The notes: a model not told the origin generated them from the sequence alone. A stretch of 10,620 nt of DNA from Thermodesulfatator sp. (GCA_026993045.1 JALWWR010000213.1:1-10620), one strand, 5' to 3'; positions 1 through 6,508 are shown, counted from the first letter of the stretch. Numbers and translations are program-made.

Positions 1-108
1 CTCATAAATAGCGGTAAGGATAGAAAGCCCTAAGGTTAGAGGTACGAATAGAAAATGAAAAAAAGCCGCCACGGCAAACTGCAATCTCGAAGCCCATAAG
101 ACATCCAT
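1..108 (-). CDS. cydA: Cytochrome bd ubiquinol oxidase subunit I, N-terminal part (runs off left edge)
   Basis: Only the first 36 codons are present. They begin [19 protein letters not shown] and continue with VPLTLGLS, the characteristic first transmembrane helix of CydA. CydA is the haem-bearing subunit of the cytochrome bd quinol:O2 oxidoreductase in the inner membrane, which reduces O2 at very low concentrations and also protects anaerobes from O2 and NO. His18 lies where CydA proteins carry the N-terminal haem ligand (His19 in E. coli numbering). The ATG (106-108) is supported by a strong GGAGGT on the minus strand (complement of 115-120) with a 6-nt spacer. The gene lies directly downstream of the Rrf2 regulator on the same strand, so control by that regulator is plausible. 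cydB would be expected beyond the left edge. Confidence 0.9.
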   Translation of the reverse strand, partial: MDVLWASRLQFAVAAFFHFLFVPLTLGLSILTAIYE

Positions 109-216
109 TTTTCCACCTCCCTTTAAAAATTAATTTAAAGATAGACCCAATTTTAGACTAAAAATGAACTAAAAACTCTTTTTCATCTTACCACCTCCCT
201 TGCTCAAAATTTAGGT
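109..216 (-). promoter_or_regulatory. Rrf2-cydA intergenic region with AT-rich dyads, candidate operator
   Basis: This 108-bp AT-rich gap between the regulator stop and the cydA start contains several ordered elements. An inverted repeat with 7-bp arms CTTTAAA/TTTAAAG and a 6-nt centre lies at 121-140, immediately upstream of the cydA ribosome binding site. A dyad TTTTAG-A-CTAAAA lies at 151-163. The octamer ACTAAAAA is directly repeated at 157-164 and 168-175, so the copies start 11 bp apart, about one helical turn. Such AT-rich dyads would suit an Rrf2-type repressor, but I cannot match a known consensus. No convincing -35/-10 pair for cydA is visible, so cydA may be partly co-transcribed with the regulator. 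Operator function is inference. Confidence 0.4.
169..186 (-). other. Five-codon leader ORF (MKKSF) with a copy of the cydA ribosome binding site
   Basis: On the minus strand an ATG at 184-186 opens the mini-ORF MKKSF, closed by TAG at 169-171. It is preceded by AAGGGAGGTGG (complement of 191-201). The same 11 bases occur before cydA (complement of 113-123), in both cases with GGAGGT exactly 6 nt from the ATG. It could be a leader peptide that couples translation to cydA, a duplicated start region, or the remnant of a small gene: after the TAG the frame continues FIFSLKLGLSLN before TAA. No function can be assigned. Confidence 0.35.
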
Positions 217-666
217 CTATTTAGTTACAGTCTGTCTTTTTCGGCGGCGTCTGTCAATTAGACAGCTTTCCTTTTGTACCAACTCTAAAAATTTGGTATT
301 AGCCAACTTTTCTCGAATAAGATCCCGCAATTCCGCCCACGTATCATGCACTGGACAAAGAGGGCTGCGGCGACAGTTTTCGGGATCCAACACACAGGGA
401 CTCAAAAACAATTCTCCACTCATAGCCTCCATTACCTGAAGGACCGAAAGCTCTTCCGGGGGAATACGGAGACGATACCCCCCCTTCCGGCCCCGGATGA
501 TCTCTATAATTCCGGCCCGGGCCAGGTCCTGGGCGATTTTGGCCAAAAAGGGTTCGGGAATATCCATGGAGCGAGCAATCCGCCAGCGCGGGATCACCTT
601 TTTAGGATAACGGGCTAAATAAAGCACACACCTTATCCCATAGTCTTCGGCCTGCGTAATCTTCAT
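217..666 (-). CDS. Rrf2-family transcriptional regulator with IscR-like Fe-S ligand set
   Basis: The 149-aa protein has the usual Rrf2 length and opening (MKITQAEDYGIRCVLYLAR). The N-terminal winged helix-turn-helix spans about residues 1-66, with the typical wing GRKGGYRL at 59-66. A cluster-binding loop follows with Cys91, Cys98, Cys104 and His107 (C-x6-C-x5-C-x2-H). This closely parallels the Cys92/Cys98/Cys104/His107 set that holds the [2Fe-2S] cluster of IscR; NsrR and RsrR are other Fe-S members. A very basic tail (RRRRKR) ends the protein. It probably binds DNA as a dimer and senses iron-sulfur status, O2 or NO. Its position just upstream of cydA and just downstream of a haem sensor kinase supports a respiratory redox role. 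The ATG is preceded by GAGGG with a 6-nt spacer. Whether it is an IscR, NsrR or another subtype cannot be decided here. Confidence 0.9.
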   Translation of the reverse strand: MKITQAEDYGIRCVLYLARYPKKVIPRWRIARSMDIPEPFLAKIAQDLARAGIIEIIRGRKGGYRLRIPPEELSVLQVMEAMSGELFLSPCVLDPENCRRSPLCPVHDTWAELRDLIREKLANTKFLELVQKESCLIDRRRRKRQTVTK

Positions 667-692
667 GACCTTCCCTCAAAACTTTTGCAGAT

Positions 693-722
693 ATTGTAAA
701 TCCACATATAAAATTTTGTCAA
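693..722 (-). promoter_or_regulatory. Sigma70-like promoter of the Rrf2 gene
   Basis: Read on the minus strand, a perfect -35 TTGACA (complement of 717-722) is followed after 18 bp by TACAAT (complement of 693-698), five of six matches to the -10 consensus. Transcription would start about 20 bp before the Rrf2 ATG. The spacer contains the palindrome AAAATTTT, which could be part of an autoregulatory site, as is common for Rrf2 repressors. The regulator thus has its own promoter in the gap after the kinase gene. Confidence 0.65.
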
Positions 723-764
723 GTACGGAAGTGTATTTTCCCTTTTAGGTCCCTGGAATCTCAA

Positions 765-2708
765 TTAGGGTTTTTGATCCAAAAGAAGGCGAATTTCCTG
801 GCTCAAGGCCTTTACCGAATAAGGTTTCTGGAGAAAAGTAACTCCCGGCGGGAGGGTATATCCCTCCAGATAATCCTTGGTATAACCCGAGATCAAAATA
901 AACTTGGTCTCCGGGGCTATCTCCTTGACCTTTTCTAAAAGCTCCTTTCCGTCCATCTGAGGCATTATAAGGTCCGAGATGATCAGATCGACCTTTAAAC
1001 CCTCTTGGATTTTTTGCCAGGCCTCTAAACCGTCCGCGGCCTGATAGACCTGATAGCCTAATAGCTCCAGGGCTGAAGAAGTGAACTCCCTTATGTCTGG
1101 ATCATCTTCCACCAAAAGGATCCTTTCCTGTCCGGGCCGAAGGGTCTCTTCCGGGGGCTCTTCCGGCCCCAAAGAGGCCTCCTCCTCTTCTGCGGTGGCT
1201 GGCCAATAGATTTCAAATCGGGTACCCCGGCCAGGCTCAGACTCCACCTCCACCCAACCCCCGCTTTGGGTCACCACCCCGTAAACGGTAGCCAGACCCA
1301 AGCCCGTACCCCGCCCCAGTTCTTTAGTAGTAAAAAAGGGATCGAAGATGCGCTCCAGGGTCTTCTGGTCCATTCCCACCCCGGTGTCCGAGACCGCCAG
1401 AAAGACCGCCGTCCCAGGTTTTACTTCGGGATGTTTGGAAACAACTTTCGGACCGAAAACCCTGGTGCCGGTCTCGATCAAGATCTTTCGAGGATTTCCT
1501 GGGGCGGCCCGAATAGCGTCCTGAGCGTTGGACACCAAATTGAGAATGACCTGCTCCAGACGGGCCTTGGAGATCTTGATCTTGGGCAAGGAGGGCGCCA
1601 GGCGGTATTCCACCTTTATGTCTTCCCTCACTAAATGCTCAAGCATCTCTTTAAGGCCTTCCACTATCTGATTGAGATCTAACCTTTCTTCTTGCACCGT
1701 ATGGGAACGGGCAAAGGTCATCAACTGACTCACAATGTTGGTGGCGGTATCCCCGGCCTTCTTGATAGCCCGAAGGCGGGAATAAAGGGGATCGCTAGAA
1801 GGAATTTTTGAAAGAAGGATCTCCAAATGGCCGTTGATCACGGTCAAGATGTTGTTGAAGTCATGGGCAATTCCTCCCACCAGGGTCCCTAAAGCCTCCA
1901 ATTTTTGCATGTGGGCCATCCTTTCCTTAAGACGCTCCTGTTCTTGGTGGTAGCGCTGGATCTTACGGATAGCGTAGGTCAAAAAGAGGACCCCCAAGGC
2001 CCAAATAGTTAAAAAGACGCCCCCGATATGATAGAGACGTTTTCGAAGTAAGGCGTAATAAGGCCCCAGCGAGACTGTAATCGAGATTCCACCCCTTATA
2101 TCCCCCACTTTATATCCCTGATATCCGTGACATTTAAGACAAGGCTTTTCCACAATGAAAGGGCGCATAAACCGCAAGACTTTGTCTCCATTAGAGTCTC
2201 GCAGGATCTCCCAGTACTCTTGGACCCCTTTTTCAAAAAGTTGCAAAACTTTTCTTTCCCAAGAATCAGGGGCATTTATGGGATTGATGGGCCTCAAACT
2301 GGTAAGATGCCCCTGGACCCGATTGCCATACTGTTGCGCTAGGGCGTAAACCTGTCTCACCATGTAAGCCGGATTCATTAAGGTTAGGCGCTGGCCCTTG
2401 GTGGTGACCACGTCCCGATCCTTCACTTTAAGATAGGGATTAGGCGGGGTCTCGGGAGTAATAGGGACGTAAACCCCGCCCTGTTTAGCCCCCCATTTCC
2501 GATAGAGCACATCCTTTTCAAAGGCGCTCTGAGCCTCCTTTAAAGCCAAGGTCTCCACTTGACGTTTCTGATCCCACGAGATCAAAACCAGAAAAAAGGC
2601 CAACAAGACCGTCCAGAAGGCCAAGACCGCCGGGATAGGACGGCGTTGAAACCTCGCAAAGGCTCGGCTTCCCAGTCTAGAAAGCCCCAACTTAAGATCC
2701 CTCTCCAT
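765..2708 (-). CDS. Hybrid sensor histidine kinase with periplasmic haem-c (DUF3365/Tll0287-like) domain and C-terminal receiver
   Basis: This 647-aa inner-membrane kinase has a first membrane helix at about 26-45, a periplasmic sensor region at 46-224, and a second helix at about 225-247. The sensor region resembles the DUF3365 (Tll0287-like) family and carries one CxxCH haem-c motif, CLKCH at 190-194. A short coiled linker (250-270) takes the place of a HAMP domain. The HisKA domain follows, with phospho-acceptor His282 in GGIAHDFNNIL. The ATPase domain shows an N box (NLVSNAQDA, Asn394), G1 (DTGVGM, 441-446), F box (DPFFTT) and G2 (GRGTGLGL, 465-472). A Glu/Pro-rich linker leads to a receiver domain (about 528-645) with acidic pair Asp535/Asp536, phospho-acceptor Asp579 and Lys628. 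It likely senses a redox signal through haem and passes phosphate to its own receiver; no HPt or output domain is attached, so the partner lies elsewhere. The ribosome binding site is weak. Co-transcription with thrC 70 bp upstream is possible but unproven. Confidence 0.92.
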   Translation of the reverse strand: MERDLKLGLSRLGSRAFARFQRRPIPAVLAFWTVLLAFFLVLISWDQKRQVETLALKEAQSAFEKDVLYRKWGAKQGGVYVPITPETPPNPYLKVKDRDVVTTKGQRLTLMNPAYMVRQVYALAQQYGNRVQGHLTSLRPINPINAPDSWERKVLQLFEKGVQEYWEILRDSNGDKVLRFMRPFIVEKPCLKCHGYQGYKVGDIRGGISITVSLGPYYALLRKRLYHIGGVFLTIWALGVLFLTYAIRKIQRYHQEQERLKERMAHMQKLEALGTLVGGIAHDFNNILTVINGHLEILLSKIPSSDPLYSRLRAIKKAGDTATNIVSQLMTFARSHTVQEERLDLNQIVEGLKEMLEHLVREDIKVEYRLAPSLPKIKISKARLEQVILNLVSNAQDAIRAAPGNPRKILIETGTRVFGPKVVSKHPEVKPGTAVFLAVSDTGVGMDQKTLERIFDPFFTTKELGRGTGLGLATVYGVVTQSGGWVEVESEPGRGTRFEIYWPATAEEEEASLGPEEPPEETLRPGQERILLVEDDPDIREFTSSALELLGYQVYQAADGLEAWQKIQEGLKVDLIISDLIMPQMDGKELLEKVKEIAPETKFILISGYTKDYLEGYTLPPGVTFLQKPYSVKALSQEIRLLLDQKP

Positions 2709-2778
2709 AAAGTTTACCTAGAAGACGGCATCCCTTAAATTTTCAAAAGACTTCTTGCCAAAGACCTTCAAACCGCGA

Positions 2779-4167
2779 CTATATAGCGTTTTCTTCTATA
2801 AACTGGCGCACGGCTTGGGGATCGGCCGGAAGGATTACCACTTTTTTGGGCTTTTCCGCCAAACCCTGCAAGGGTTCAGGAACCGGGGGCTCAAACCCTA
2901 GGGCCCGGCGCACAGCCTCGGGGAACTTGGCGGGATGGGCCGTGGCTAGACAGATTATGGGAAGGTGATCTTTGAAATGTAGTCCGGCGCATACTCCTAC
3001 CGCAGTGTGAGGATCTAGGATATAGCCCGTTTCCTCATAAAACCTCCTAATGGTGGCCAGGGTCTCCTCTTGGGTCACTGAGAGGGAAAGAAAGTCTCTC
3101 TGTACCCGAGCCCTTTCTTGAGGGCTAAAAAGGAGGCGGCCCGTTTTAGAAAATTGTTCCATAGCTTGGCGCACCCGTTCCGGGTCCTCGTCCCAAAGAT
3201 AATAAAGATACCGCTCAAAATTGGAGGCGATCTGGATATCCATGGAAGGACTAATGGTGGGCACCACCTCCCGCACCGAATAGTCCCCCTGGTTGACAAA
3301 ACGGGTCAGGATATCATTTTCGTTGGTGGCTAAGACCAGCCGTTCGATCCCTTCGGGAAGGAGACGTTTAGCAAGATAACCAGCAAAGATGTCTCCAAAA
3401 TTTCCCGTAGGCACTGAAAACCTCACTTCCGAGACTCCCTCAGCCTCTTGAACCCGGAAATAGGCGTAAAGATAATAGACCACCTGAGCCAAGACCCGGG
3501 CCCAGTTGATAGAGTTCACCGCTCCCAGACGGTAGCGTTTCTTAAATTCTAGGTCGGAAAAGAGTTGTTTGACGATGGCCTGGCAATCGTCAAAGGTGCC
3601 CTCAATGGCGATATTAAAGACATTGGGATCGGTAACGGTGGTCATTTGCAAGGCCTGAATAGGGGAGACCCGGCCATGGGGGTGGAGGATAAAGATGGCC
3701 AAGTTTTTCTTCCCTCGCACCCCGTAAATGGCCGCCGAGCCCGTGTCCCCAGAGGTGGCCCCCAAGATGTTCATCTTTTCCCCGCGCTCAAGGAGGAGGT
3801 ACTCAAAGAGGTGTCCCAAGAACTGAAGGGCCACATCTTTAAAGGCCAAAGTAGGCCCATGAAAAAGCTCCAAGATCCACAGAGGCCCTTTTTTCACCAC
3901 CGGGGTGACCTCGGGATGGGTAAAAGAGGCGTAGGCCTTCTCAACCAACCCTTTTAGATCTTCAAGGGGCAAGTCGTCTATGAAACGCCGAAAGACCTCT
4001 AAGGCCAAATCAGGATAGGGAAGCCCCTTTAGAGAGGCCACCTCTTCCGAAGAAAGTCTCGGGAGGTCTTCCGGCAAGATCAGCCCCCCATCCGGGGCCA
4101 GACCCTCTAGGACCGTCTCTTTAAAGGTTATAGGGGAGATACCTCCCCGAGTGCTAATATAACGCAT
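2779..4167 (-). CDS. thrC: Threonine synthase
   Basis: This 462-aa PLP enzyme converts O-phospho-L-homoserine to L-threonine and phosphate in the cytoplasm, the last step of threonine biosynthesis. The start (MRYISTRGG) and overall length match the long, E. coli/yeast-type branch of threonine synthases. The PLP lysine is Lys110 in HGPTLAFKD (103-111). The phosphate-binding glycine-rich segment GATSGDTGSAA lies at 136-146, and the family motifs NSINW (218-222), PTGNFGD (253-259) and TNENDILTRF (281-290) are present. The ATG is preceded only by a weak AGGT about 11 nt upstream. It faces away from the fumarase-like gene, with 111 bp between them. The frame is intact with no missing active-site motif. 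Its neighbours give no sign of a threonine operon. Confidence 0.96.
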   Translation of the reverse strand: MRYISTRGGISPITFKETVLEGLAPDGGLILPEDLPRLSSEEVASLKGLPYPDLALEVFRRFIDDLPLEDLKGLVEKAYASFTHPEVTPVVKKGPLWILELFHGPTLAFKDVALQFLGHLFEYLLLERGEKMNILGATSGDTGSAAIYGVRGKKNLAIFILHPHGRVSPIQALQMTTVTDPNVFNIAIEGTFDDCQAIVKQLFSDLEFKKRYRLGAVNSINWARVLAQVVYYLYAYFRVQEAEGVSEVRFSVPTGNFGDIFAGYLAKRLLPEGIERLVLATNENDILTRFVNQGDYSVREVVPTISPSMDIQIASNFERYLYYLWDEDPERVRQAMEQFSKTGRLLFSPQERARVQRDFLSLSVTQEETLATIRRFYEETGYILDPHTAVGVCAGLHFKDHLPIICLATAHPAKFPEAVRRALGFEPPVPEPLQGLAEKPKKVVILPADPQAVRQFIEENAI

Positions 4168-4240
4168 ATTTTTATTTTACCTGAGATCTTCTGGAAAGTC
4201 TCGTTTGAAAGCGGCCTTTAGGGGCTGAAAAGATCTTATT

Positions 4241-4278
4241 TTTGGATATCAAAGTTTGCGAGTATAATCAAGGCTGGG
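4241..4278 (+). promoter_or_regulatory. Promoter of the fumarase-beta/UPF0280/CDF operon, possibly giving a nearly leaderless mRNA
   Basis: A perfect -10 TATAAT lies at 4263-4268. A poor -35 (TTTGGA, 4241-4246) sits 16 bp upstream. The first gene's ATG is at 4279, only 10 bases after the -10 box. Transcription would therefore start around 4274-4276, leaving a leader of a few bases and no room for a proper Shine-Dalgarno. The only purine-rich candidate, AAGG at 4270-4273, is barely transcribed in this model. The rest of the 111-bp divergent gap (4168-4240) contains AGATCTT twice (4184-4190 and 4231-4237) and no clear promoter for thrC. Confidence 0.45.
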
Positions 4279-4824
4279 ATGCCTGTAGAACTCCACTTTC
4301 CTTTAAAAGACCGCCAAGTCTTTAAAGATTTAAGGCCCGGAGAAGAGGTCCTTATTTTTGGGACCTTGCTTGCGGCCCGAGACGCCACCCACCGCCGCCT
4401 GGTGGAAAGGCTCAAGGCCGGCCAACCCTTGCCAGTTAGCCTCCAAAATCAGGCCCTTTACTACGTAGGACCCACACCAGCCCCTCCGGGAAAGGTGATC
4501 GGGGCCGCTGGTCCTACCACTTCTTACCGGATGGACGCCTACACCCCCATCCTCTTAGAACAGGGCTTGGCCGCTACCATAGGCAAAGGGCTTCGCAGTC
4601 TCCCGGTAGTGGAAGCCTTAAGGCGCCACCAGGCGGTATATCTAGCCACTTTCGGGGGGGCTGGGGCGTATCTGGCCCAAAGGGTGAAGGCAGCCCGGGT
4701 GGTGGCCTTTCCGGGGCTGGGCCCCGAAGCCCTCTGGGAATTAGAAGTGGAGGCCTTCCCTGCGGTGGTCATAAATCCTCCCTCTGGGGGAGACTATTAC
4801 CGAGAAGTCCTCCAATGGCGGTAG
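4279..4824 (+). CDS. Class I fumarase/L-tartrate dehydratase beta-type subunit (Fe-S hydro-lyase C-terminal domain)
   Basis: The 181-aa protein matches the separate beta subunit of two-subunit class I fumarases and tartrate dehydratases, the swivelling C-terminal domain of FumA. Family-typical segments are the ARDATHRRL stretch near residues 33-41, the GAAGPTTSYRMD segment (about 75-86), the GKG at about 102-104, and the FGGAGAYLAQRV segment. In this family the alpha subunit holds the [4Fe-4S] cluster and the two together reversibly hydrate fumarate to malate, or act on a related hydroxy-acid. No alpha-subunit gene is in the window, so the substrate cannot be named. The N-terminus aligns from this ATG, which argues against a later start even though there is no good ribosome binding site. 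Its last 10 bases overlap the next gene, so translation is probably coupled. Confidence 0.85.
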   Translation: MPVELHFPLKDRQVFKDLRPGEEVLIFGTLLAARDATHRRLVERLKAGQPLPVSLQNQALYYVGPTPAPPGKVIGAAGPTTSYRMDAYTPILLEQGLAATIGKGLRSLPVVEALRRHQAVYLATFGGAGAYLAQRVKAARVVAFPGLGPEALWELEVEAFPAVVINPPSGGDYYREVLQWR

Positions 4825-5558
4825 AGACCGGAGAGATCCGGCATTATCGGGTTTTGACCAAGGCTCAAGACGGCCTGGTCCTCTTTCGAATCACTTACAA
4901 AGAGACGGATTTAGCGGTCTTGGCCGAAAGAGATCTCACCCTAGAGACCCTGGAGCTTGTCCGTAAAAACCGGAACGTCCTGGAAGAGTATATTCAAAGG
5001 CACCCCGAATTTCTTACGGCCTTAAAACCCCTCCCCTTAGATCCCCAGGCTCCTTCCCTAGCCCGTCAGATGTTGGCGGCAGCCAAGCGCTGCGGGGTGG
5101 GGCCTATGGCCGCGGTGGCTGGGGCCCTGGCCGAGGCCGTGGGACGGGAGATTCTGGCCCAGGGATGGTCTTCCCAGATAGCCATTGAAAACGGGGGAGA
5201 TGTCTTCCTGGCTTTAAAAAGGCCGGCCCGAGTGGCCCTTTACGCCGGAGACTCCCCCCTTTCCGGACGCCTGGCCCTTAAGATCCCGGAACATCTCATG
5301 CCCTGTGGGGTCTGTACTTCTTCCGGAAAACTGGGACATAGTCTAAGTCTCGGGAAAGCCCAGGCGGTTTGCGTGGTAGCTAAAGATACGGCTTTGGCTG
5401 ACGCCGCCGCCACGGCCTTGGGCAATCTGGTAAAGGGAAAACGTTCGCTCCCTAAGGTCCTCTCTCTGGCCCGCCAATGGCCCCTCCTGGGGGTGGTTTG
5501 CATAGCCGAAGACGACCTGGGAGTCTACGGTCCAGAACTCCAACTCCTGGCTTTATGA
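4815..5558 (+). CDS. UPF0280 family protein (ApbE-like fold)
   Basis: This 247-aa protein shows the marks of the UPF0280 family, distant relatives of the flavin transferase ApbE. It has a GVGPMAAVAGA segment followed by the AEAVG helix (about residues 95-112), the ENGGD motif near 125-129, a TSSGKLGHS segment, and a DAAATALGN segment near the C-terminal third. UPF0280 proteins have no established reaction; the similarity to ApbE suggests a nucleotide or flavin ligand, which is inference. I recall such genes next to fumarase/tartrate dehydratase beta-type genes in sulfate-reducing lineages, but I could not check this. The start overlaps the upstream gene by 10 bases. The stop overlaps the CDF start as ATGA (5555-5558). 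No signal peptide is visible, so it should be cytoplasmic. Confidence 0.85.
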   Translation: MAVETGEIRHYRVLTKAQDGLVLFRITYKETDLAVLAERDLTLETLELVRKNRNVLEEYIQRHPEFLTALKPLPLDPQAPSLARQMLAAAKRCGVGPMAAVAGALAEAVGREILAQGWSSQIAIENGGDVFLALKRPARVALYAGDSPLSGRLALKIPEHLMPCGVCTSSGKLGHSLSLGKAQAVCVVAKDTALADAAATALGNLVKGKRSLPKVLSLARQWPLLGVVCIAEDDLGVYGPELQLLAL

Positions 5559-6322
5559 AAAAGACCCTTTATCGCGTCACCCTGGCTGGTCTCTTCTTGA
5601 ACTTGGGTCTTTCAGCTGGCAAGGTCCTCTTAGGCTGGTGGGGAGGCAGCCAGGCGGTCTTGGCCGATGGTCTTCACAGTTTCACCGACCTCATTACGGA
5701 TTTTTTGACCCTTTTCGGCCTCAAGTACGCCAGCCATCCCCCAGACCCCGAACATCCTTACGGCCACCGCCGGATCGAAACCCTGGTGGCCTTGATCATC
5801 GGGCTCTTCATGGCCCTCACGGCCCTGGGTTTGGGGATTAAGGCCGTGACTTCCCTCTCTGCTAAAACCCTTCTTCCCACGGTAAAGGCCTGGGTAGTCC
5901 TAGCCCCTTTAGCCTCTATGATTTCCAAAGAGGTCCTTTTCCGGGTCACCCTCCATTTAGGGCAACGGGAACGCTCGCCGGCGGTAATCGCCAACGCCTA
6001 CCACCACCGTTCCGACGTCTGGAGTTCCCTTCCGGCCTTTTTAGGGGCCGGGCTTTCCTCGGTCTCTCCCTCCCTAGCCTTTGCCGACCCTTTAGGCTCT
6101 TTAGTGGTAGCCTTTTTTATCCTTAAGGCCTCCTGGGAGATCCTTCATCCCGGTATCCACGAACTTTGCGATCGGGTGGATCTGGAAGAGGCCCAAAAGA
6201 TCAAGACCGAAGTCTTAAAGGTCCCGGGAGTAAGAGATGCCCATCACGTCCGGGCCCGCAAACACGGCGATCATACCTTGGTGGACCTTCACATCCAGGT
6301 AGACCCTTACCTTACGGTCTGA
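5555..6322 (+). CDS. Cation diffusion facilitator family transporter, reading frame closed early by an in-frame TGA
   Basis: As read, the product is 255 aa: six membrane helices plus part of the cytoplasmic C-terminal domain. CDF proteins export Zn2+, Fe2+, Mn2+ or similar ions by proton antiport as dimers. The transport site is intact, with Asp45 and Asp49 (HSFTDLITD) in helix 2 and His150 and Asp154 (NAYHHRSD) in helix 5, the same D-x3-D and H-x3-D layout as YiiP. Helices lie at about 8-28, 33-57, 77-100, 108-128, 155-172 and 176-196. The C-terminal domain begins near 205 and is cut at VDPYLTV by TGA at 6320-6322. CDF sequence resumes in the same frame right after it, so about 30 conserved residues are lost, including two histidines aligned with YiiP cytoplasmic metal ligands. 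The start overlaps the UPF0280 stop (ATGA) and has no clear ribosome binding site of its own, so translation is probably coupled. The missing end may reflect a nonsense mutation, a sequencing error or recoding. Confidence 0.85.
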   Translation: MKKTLYRVTLAGLFLNLGLSAGKVLLGWWGGSQAVLADGLHSFTDLITDFLTLFGLKYASHPPDPEHPYGHRRIETLVALIIGLFMALTALGLGIKAVTSLSAKTLLPTVKAWVVLAPLASMISKEVLFRVTLHLGQRERSPAVIANAYHHRSDVWSSLPAFLGAGLSSVSPSLAFADPLGSLVVAFFILKASWEILHPGIHELCDRVDLEEAQKIKTEVLKVPGVRDAHHVRARKHGDHTLVDLHIQVDPYLTV

Positions 6323-6508
6323 GAGGGACACGCCATCTCGGAAAAGGTCAAACGCCGGCTCTTAGCCCGTCACCCTTGGGTGATAGACGTGGTGGTTCAT
6401 CTGGAACCCTATGAGGGCCCTAGCCCGGGGGCCAACTCATCTCCCGCCCTCCAAGGAGATGGAAGTGGAGATGAAAGACGGTTTGGCCGGCCTGAGAGCC
6501 AGAGTTAA
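6323..6508 (+). pseudogene. In-frame continuation of the CDF C-terminal domain after the TGA
   Basis: Directly after the TGA the same frame reads EGHAISEKVKRRL and then HPWVIDVVVHLEPYEG, the conserved last helix and strand of the CDF cytoplasmic domain. The His of EGH and the His of VVHLEP correspond to His261 and His283 of YiiP, which bind Zn2+ at the dimer interface. The frame stays open to TAA at 6506-6508. Residues after about 6420 lie antisense to the HIT gene and look like non-family sequence (Gly/Ser/Pro-rich). With readthrough the full product would be 317 aa. No good start codon or ribosome binding site suggests separate translation. Confidence 0.7.

Noticed and set aside
1266..1634. 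Plus-strand open frame opposite the kinase gene
   Set aside because: No ribosome binding site or recognisable family; it is the antisense of a well-supported kinase domain. The other antisense and shifted frames (for example 3565-3957 and 9693-10019) were rejected on the same grounds.
2709..2778. Terminator between thrC and the kinase gene
   Set aside because: No stable GC stem followed by a T-run was found; only weak short complementarities are present.
6320..6322. Alternative genetic code with TGA as a sense codon
   Set aside because: TGA ends the UPF0280 gene and ends hypE immediately after its obligatory PRIC terminus, so TGA is a normal stop here.
6370..6383. Hairpin TCACCC-TT-GGGTGA as a terminator or SECIS element for the CDF gene
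   Set aside because: It is about 50 bases after the TGA, too far for a bacterial SECIS. It has a two-base loop if fully paired, no T-run follows, and it lies in conserved CDF coding sequence.
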